Assembly: GCF_024139115.2 (NCBI RefSeq)
Contig: NC_085140.1
Location: 23,404,035 to 23,468,034, forward strand
Direction: 5' to 3'
Length of the DNA stretch: 64,000 bases
From: Armigeres subalbatus
Lineage: Eukaryota; Arthropoda; Insecta; Diptera; Culicidae
Under the pieces are notes generated by a model. The model was not told the DNA's origin. It made no database searches and saw only the letters and a list, made by a program, of their open reading frames with translations. Below are positions 58,300-64,000 of this stretch, one piece after another. Made by a program: the position numbers and the translations under genes. How positions within the stretch are numbered: position 1 is the first letter of the stretch; each line of letters begins with the position of its first letter.

Positions 58300-58795
58300 G
58301 AAGTAAAGCTAATTGAGGAACTTTGCATTCAGGAACTGGCGGCTAACGCAATTGAACGCTAAGGAGAAATCAATTAGGGCCATGACGGCGCAGTGGTTCC
58401 TACCGAAACCGTCGTAGATATCATGGACGATTTTAGTCAGGACGGGATTGGTATTTCGCCAGCGGTGGAACAACTGGATTGTTGAAATGATCCGTGATTT
58501 GAGCTAAAAGGATTTTCTCTAGTACTGTCGACATTGTGGGAGCACGCCGATGGGTCTGTACTGTAGTCTTTTGGTTGAACAGGATTCGAGACTTTGGAGA
58601 TCAGTGTAATGATTGCTTTTTCCCAGGTGGGTGGAAAGGTTTTCGAATCAATAATCGTAAGGAAAGTGCTGGTAGTATGAAGGGACAAAGCAGTTTAATG
58701 AAGGATATTGGAATATCGTTCGATCCGGTTGTGTTGGTATGGATATCAAAAATCTTGTGACAGCCTTTATACACATTTGTTTTAAACAAGCCTAA
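58300..58795 (-). pseudogene. LINE reverse transcriptase fragment
   Basis: Minus frames give GSNDIPISFIKLLCPFILPA, STFLTIIDSKTFPPTWEKAI, ITLISKVSNPVQPKDY, VLEKILLAQITDHFNNP and ALIDFSLAFNCVS. The order (PD-IP, FP--WK-A, P--K, YRPI, KVLEK, LIDFSKAFD) is that of the RT fingers and palm in CR1/Jockey-like LINEs. Frameshifts and stops are present. The catalytic YADD region is not found. Confidence 0.75.
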
Positions 58796-58799
58796 TGTT

Positions 58800-59560
58800 G
58801 AACATCATGTAAGAATAATGTTGCCTTACACTGCTTCGTATTGATGATGCATTTTTTCTTAAACCAAGTTAGGGCTCGGTGGAATGCAACTGAAAAATTG
58901 CTATATTATTTACTGCAGGAAGCACGTTGACTGTCAACTATCATGTCAACATACTTTAAGCTACGGAAAATATAGAACGAAATCAAGATTTTCCCCAGCT
59001 CCAATATTATTGAAGAAAAGGTTTCAGAAAATTCAATTGTTAGGAAACCATGAAAGCAAGGTGCGGATTGCAGATTTATTCGATTTCTAATTTAACACTT
59101 CTGGCATGTTCCTGACTTCAAAAACTCTTTTGAAACATGCTGTCGTTATTTGCGCGACAACTTATAGTGGACAATATTCCCTAAAAATAAATTCGTCAAG
59201 TTATATGATCATTTGGAAAAAAAAAATAGCTTAGAATACTTTCTGACAACTGAACCGAAAATATGGTGTTATAAAAAAATTCTCTTGTCAAGTATGAAAG
59301 AGCAGAAACAGTATCGACTAATAGTCAGCTACGGCGAAAACCCTGTAGAATTAAATGTCCTCACAAGTGTGTATTTGAAAAAAAAATCACTGGAATAAAA
59401 TATTTTGTAGAATTTTTACGTATATTCAAAATTTTGTACAATGCTATAAAATTCAGATTGAAATGAAGGACTATTATTGAAAATATATAACGGTCTACTT
59501 CAAGTTCAAAAATGCAATGCGGCCCTCACTTGTAAACATGCTGGGGATCACTGTGTTAGA
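58800..59560. other. Decayed DNA between LINE fragments
   Basis: Probably the linker and insertions between the endonuclease and RT of the minus-strand LINE. No domain is recognised. Confidence 0.4.
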
Positions 59561-59562
59561 TT

Positions 59563-59792
59563 TCAGGAATAAAGAATATTCTCTGGAGAGTCTGTGATAA
59601 GTAAATCAATAGTTGTTGCATAGGATTCGATAATACGTGTTGCAGGATCGTGCGGATGAATGTCGAGTTGATGCGGTAAAGAGCAGCAAGATTGAAATGA
59701 CTGACCATTGATATTGAAGTCCCCTACAATAAACAGCCTATCGAATCCGAAGTCAAGCATATCGATAAGGACTTTCTCATAAACTTGACTGA
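59563..59792 (-). pseudogene. LINE endonuclease fragment
   Basis: The minus frame reads YFSQVYEKVLIDMLDFGFD, RLFIVGDFNINGQ, then PATRIIESYATTIDLLITDS. GDFN and the T-IDL block are conserved in apurinic-type endonucleases of LINEs. The frame runs into SINE copy E at its upstream side. With 58300-58795 it forms one element read on the minus strand. Confidence 0.8.
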
Positions 59793-59801
59793 AGTAAGCT
59801 T

Positions 59802-60081
59802 CTTCTTCTTCTTATTGGCATTACATCCCCACAGTGGGACAGAGCCGCCTCGCAGCTTAGTGTTCATTGAGCACTTCCACAGTTATTAACTGCGAGGTTT
59901 CTAAGCCAGGTTACCATTTCTGCATTCGTATATCATGAGGCTAGCACTATGATACTTCTATGCCCAGGAAAGTCGAGACAACTTCCAATCCGAAAATTGC
60001 CTAGACCGGCACCGGGAATCGAACCCAGCCACCCTCAGCATGGTCTTGCTTTGTAGCCGCGCGTTTTACCGCACGGCTAAA
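59802..60081 (-). mobile_element. Feilai-type SINE copy E
   Basis: Full-length reverse copy with a 9-bp duplication agtaagctt (59793-59801 and 60082-60090). It is inserted in the LINE endonuclease region and adjacent to an inverted partner. Confidence 0.85.
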
Positions 60082-60093
60082 GAGGGCCTCTAG

Positions 60094-60362
60094 TAAGCTT
60101 ACCCGGCTACAAAGCAAGACCATGCTGAGGGTGGCTGGGTTCGATTCCTGATGCCGGTTTAGGCAATTTTCGGATTGGAAATTGTCTCGACTTCCCTGGG
60201 CATAAAAGTATCATCGTGTTAGCCTCATGATATACGAATGCAAAAATGGTAACTTGGCTTAGAAACCTCGCAGTTCATAACTGTAGAAGTGGTGAATGAA
60301 CACTAAGCTGCGAGGCGGCTCTGTCCTAGTGTGGGGATCTAATGCCAATAAAAAGAAGAAGC
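60094..60362 (+). mobile_element. Feilai-type SINE copy F, head-truncated
   Basis: Forward copy beginning cggctacaaagcaagaccat (first ~30 bp of the head missing) and ending aaaaagaagaagc. With copy E it makes a ~280-bp inverted pair. aagtaag occurs outside both (59792-59798 and 60363-60369), so E plus F might be one event. Confidence 0.85.
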
Positions 60363-60369
60363 AAGTAAG

Positions 60370-61205
60370 TCGGCTTATGGGCAGGCCGGTTTCGTGTTTC
60401 ACGATTGTGGACGGGAATGACTAGCACGTGGAAGTCAAAATCCTGGCGGAGACCGTATATAATCACCGCAGGCGGCGAGGGACACGTGGTATCTGAGACT
60501 AATTGATCACGGTTTACTAAATAAAACACCGAATTCACGACACTCTGTAGACTGTAAACACACGACAGCTCTTCTCCGGGATTCACCTCTCGTTTGCCTA
60601 CTGTTTCTTATTTCTTCCCTTTTTGCATCAGCACTCATCTACGCCTTCCAAAAGACTCCCCGTTTTCTTGTTCCTCACCTTTCTTTACCCATTCCTTCCT
60701 CTATCTTCCGTCTTTTGACTCCCCACTTCGCTCGTAGAGGTGGAGTTGGCGCGTCACATTAGTATCTATACTTTCAAGGTCTAAAACGCAAATAGTTAGG
60801 AAATGACCTGCGTCTTCCATTGGTACTACGTGCAGAGACTCACAATGGTATTTTTTGGTCAAAATTAGGGTATGTTAGTTGACTGCTTGTTAACGTATTC
60901 GCTAACAGTATTCATCTTTTAGAGTAAGTTCATCGTGTTTGATCTACACTATCATCCTTATTTGTTATACATTTTCACTTATTATTAATTAATTTCAATT
61001 ACCCTACAACTAAATTACAATATTTTTAACTTAAACTAAACTTATCCTAATTAATTCTAAACGTAGCAAAAGAATATTGCAACGATTTATGTCTAAAATT
61101 TGAAATTATTTTATTGGACATTTAATCTTGTTGAATCTTAAATGTAAATCATGGAGTATGGTAGAAAAATGTACTGCTAAAAAAAGAGATAAATAATTTT
61201 CTAGA
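60370..61205. other. Possible upstream LINE ORF2 piece, then unassigned
   Basis: 60370-60590 has an open minus frame (VIYGLRQDFDFHVLVIPVHN) that may be the N-terminal part of the endonuclease ORF, but motifs are weak. Nothing is recognised to 61205. Confidence 0.3.
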
Positions 61206-61212
61206 AAAATGT

Positions 61213-61398
61213 AGTTATGTACCGACTGTTCTGGTGCTGGTTTTCCATTATAACATCCAAATGAGTTTTATAATGGATTTTTTTTCCATGCATTTGAGTT
61301 GCATAATAGTCATCAAAGCACCCAATTCATTGGTAAGGAAAAGTAGGCCGTTTGGTCACTGAAACACGAATTGTAAACCAGGTTATGATCAGGAATTG
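61213..61398 (+). repeat. Direct duplicate, copy 1
   Basis: gtagttatgta, ttttccattata, acccaattcattggta and aaaagtaggccgttt recur in order at 61750-61898, and the end gttatgatcaggaattgc recurs at 62112-62130. Confidence 0.8.
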
Positions 61399-61749
61399 CG
61401 AAATAGGAGTTTTTGCAACTAGTTTCAAAAAGATGATTTTCTTAGCACGAGTTGTACGTTTATCTAATAAAGTTTGCCAAGTTGGATTGTAACTACGAAT
61501 GCGGAAAAAATCGAGTTTTAGCAATAACGAAAACTGGACTTTAATATTAAAAATGTATAGATACCAAAATGGTACAGTCTAACTTACTTCACATGATTAT
61601 TCTTGCCAATATATTATATTGCTGCAGAGAGCAATCTGATCTGTTAGACACATTGCCTAGCTCGAAAATTTTGATTTGTCCATCAAGCTATTTCATTTTA
61701 TATGCGACGCAGAGAATACATTATTTGAACACTAATTCAGTAAAATATA

Positions 61750-62130
61750 GTTATGTAACTACTGTTTTGATGTTGCTTTTCCATTATAGCACCCAAATGA
61801 GTGTCATAATGGAGTTGCATAATGTTCGTTGAAGCACCCATTTCATTGGTATGGAAAAGTAGGCCGTTTTATCACTCAAATACGAACTGTAAAACTAGTA
61901 GGGGAACTGTTCCGTTTTCCATCTCACTGTATTCATCTCATCGCAAAACAAAGAAAAACAGCATCAATCTCGTCGCTTCTTTTTGCTAATACGCTTGCTC
62001 ACTGTTAAAAAAATCACAAAAATGAGAAACAAATCAAATTCCTTTTCATTGCTTTGTTTTTGATGGGATGGAAATAGGAGCTATGAGATGAAGTGCCGAA
62101 CCGTTCCACTATTATGATCAGGAATTGCAA
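61750..62130 (+). repeat. Direct duplicate, copy 2, with a MITE inside
   Basis: Counterpart of 61213-61398 with about 15% difference by eye. It is interrupted at 61899-62111 by a MITE absent from copy 1. Confidence 0.8.
61899..62111. mobile_element. TA-flanked MITE, 213 bp
   Basis: Ends taggggaactgttccg and the complement of ccgaaccgttccacta pair (13 of 16). TA stands at both edges. The uninterrupted duplicate at 61213-61398 serves as the empty site. Confidence 0.75.
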
Positions 62131-62204
62131 AACAAAATGGTATTGAGCATATTGCCAAAAGCGGGAAGAAAATGCCATCATGAAGCCCACATGATCGTGG
62201 GGAT

Positions 62205-62470
62205 AGAGTTCAGTGCGTGTTTTCTCTTGTTTCGGACAGCAGAACGATCGCGCGATCTGCCGAAATATTGTGTTCTGCATTGCGTGGCCGGTAATAAAGT
62301 TAATCAGTTCAGTGCGTGTTTTTTCGGAGTAGCTATCGAGCAAGCGTTGTGCAGTGCGTGTTTTAGTCGTCGCGAAGTAGTTGAGATATCGAATCAATCT
62401 TCGGGAAAATACGTAAGACACGCGTTGCTTCTCCGCTTTTGTGTCATCATGAATATGGCGTCGTTCAAAT
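62205..62470 (+). repeat. Triple cagtgcgtgtttt leader-like segment
   Basis: cagtgcgtgtttt occurs near 62213, 62310 and 62352, each preceded by a tt or g and resembling TCAGTG initiators. It looks like the 5' UTR of a LINE or LTR element. No ORF of useful length follows. Confidence 0.45.
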
Positions 62471-62504
62471 GAAATAATTAGTCGCTTACCAAGGCGATTT
62501 CCAA

Positions 62505-62810
62505 TATATTTCCTTCACAACTAACATATGTACCCTTTCCAGTGCGCTCATGGAAATGCAGAGGATTCCTCGGTCTCTTGAGTGTCGAACTAATTTTCCT
62601 CCCCTTATCCTAATTGACTGTGAGGACGTGGCCGGCATCGTTATTGATTTTGAATTAAAGAAACTCCGAAGCATTGTACAGTGAGAATAGTTTTCTAGTC
62701 CCGAGAAAACTATTCAATTGGTGAGCTGTGCATTATTTGTTGTTTCTCGGCCAATCACGACTAGCAACTACGATGGGTACAGAAAATCATGCTAAGCTAA
62801 GCTAAAATAA
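62505..62810 (+). repeat. Fragment of the long SINE family
   Basis: aaatgcagaggattcctcgg, gaggacgtggccggc and the cacgactagcaactacga block match 15905-16180 in order. The tRNA-like head and flanking duplication are not present. It ends in aagctaagctaagcta. Confidence 0.7.
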
Positions 62811-64000
62811 GCTCTTGAACATGAACGTGGGGATACAAATCACGAGCTCCGTGCATTTTCGTCCTATGTCATTTAGAGGGCATGCACTAATTACGTAAGA
62901 GCTTGAGGCGGAAGTACAGGGTTTAAATCCAAAGGAGAATGAGAAAATCTCTCACTTATCATGTCTGTATATACATTAATAGGTAGCATACCGTGAGAAA
63001 CGTTTTTCGGTAGCTGTTACGATAATGAACTGATGCGGTGGGCTACAACCCATGATAAATTTCTTTCAATAAGCCCCAATTGCGGAGGTACCGGTTCCGA
63101 TGATGCATTCACACTTGTTTTACCCAGTTGTGCGTAAAAAATGGTCCCCAACAAAAAATGAGCGAGAAAAACGTGTTTTATCAACTCAACTGGAACTCTT
63201 TATAGACTACCCGGTGGAAGGCTTTTTGTAGTAAGTACATTTTTTTCGAAATAAAATGTTGAAAATTTTCTTGCACCAGATATTAGCTTTGCAGCTTTGC
63301 ACAATTTATGAATAGTAAATCCAGCAAAGATGGGACTGACATCCGATCATAGGCAGTTCATCTCTTCTCCAGAAGTAATTTCATAACATTTAATGGTCAA
63401 GTTTCGGAAAAACCTTAGGAAACACCCGAGACACGCCCGGCGGCAAACCCGACGGGTGAATGTTTTCATCAAAAGCAACTTCACTCCCATCGCAACGCTA
63501 CAATAACGCCGCGAACTTATGTGGCCCGGTTTGGCGTCATTCACCGCTATTGTTGCATAACACTCGTTGCAATCCTTGTAGGGTACGTGTGCACAATGAA
63601 CACCATTTCTGTTAGCCTGCCTTTCCAGCAACGGTATTTCGCTGATCGATGACACCCTTGGATGGCTGCCACTGAGCTATAATTGTTTTTTTTTGGTGTG
63701 CGCGATGACAAATTGTGTGACAAATTCGCCATCGCTTGGATGAGTCAACTATAAACCGACCCGTCACTGTTATGACATTGATTTGTGTGTCACGTATAAA
63801 TTATGAAATAATCATTGTTTGTATTAAACTTTTAGCAGCGTGCCTTCGATCGGGTTCGTCACTTTGAGGAATTGAAATCTTTTTTAATATATTGGATCTG
63901 TTATAGAGAATTTTGCTCAAAAGTGTGTTATAATTGTTCGGTGTTATATCAAAATAAGTTAGGAAATTGAAAGATTATAGCAAATCAACCCATCCCTCCA
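62811..64000. other. Unassigned DNA to window end
   Basis: A 102-codon minus frame (63347-63655) in GC-richer DNA is the best open frame, but I recognise no domain and see no splice or start context to support it. Confidence 0.35.

Noticed and set aside
63347..63655. 102-codon minus frame near the window end
   Set aside because: Cys-rich, but no CxxC pairing typical of a known domain and no promoter or splice context. Left as unassigned.
1..64000. Endogenous viral elements of the kind common in Aedes genomes
   Set aside because: No frame showed recognisable viral polymerase, capsid or glycoprotein motifs. The RT signals belong to Penelope and LINE elements.

Overview
The window looks like repeat-rich, AT-biased nuclear DNA of a culicine mosquito, most likely Aedes. 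The main reason is at least six copies of a ~290-bp tRNA-headed SINE that I recognise as Feilai-type, with a GGTTCGATTCC B box and a GAAGAAGAAG 3' end. Dense nested MITEs, a Penelope-like element, an RNase H-bearing LINE, an R1/LOA-like LINE and (CA)n-bearing foldback repeats fit the same picture. The species call is inference. I see no intact host protein-coding gene, no tRNA or rRNA gene, no CRISPR array and no convincing viral insertion.

Layout. 1-9.8 kb: large foldback structures. Their arms are inverted arrays of a ~164-bp satellite-like unit, capped by a conserved module next to (CA)n runs. Three copies of a ~700-bp module carry an internal hairpin, and a 1.4-kb hAT-type insertion lies at 7745-9144. 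10.3-18.7 kb: minus-strand fragments of a LINE ORF2 (thumb, RNase H, C-terminal Cys/His region), split by a Tc1/DD34E element with double terminal repeats, a decayed unknown ORF with a hairpin, a long SINE with a CAT-anticodon tRNA-like head, a TA-flanked MITE, and a Feilai SINE that itself holds a MITE. 18.7-27.9 kb: mostly unassigned AT-rich DNA with MITEs and a GC-rich foldback.

27.96-33.1 kb: a minus-strand Penelope-like element (reverse transcriptase plus GIY-YIG endonuclease) broken by four later insertions, each bounded by its own target-site duplication. One insertion is built on a 218-bp perfect palindrome with a hammerhead-ribozyme-like core in each arm. 33.46-36.06 kb: a complete LINE insertion with a 15-bp duplication whose endonuclease and reverse-transcriptase region is missing, so gag zinc knuckles run into the ORF2 C-terminus. 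36-50.5 kb: SINEs, a ~700-bp hAT-like foldback, two elements with inverted minisatellite arms, and a second LINE fragment.

50.7-52 kb is the one stretch that resembles a host gene start: an initiator TCAGTT with a DPE-type GGATC exactly at +28 to +32, a GC-richer leader with several uORFs, and a splice donor after an open ATG. 52.6-64 kb returns to tandem repeats, a Penelope terminal repeat interrupted by a foldback, SINEs and a minus-strand LINE with endonuclease and RT fragments.

Working together: the elements mainly record order of arrival. SINEs and MITEs lie inside LINEs, MITEs inside SINEs, and DNA elements inside the Penelope element. A recurring theme is the foldback element with inverted tandem-array arms, seen with unrelated repeat units at about 1-7, 29.5-31, 46.5-47.9 and 49.9-50.4 kb.
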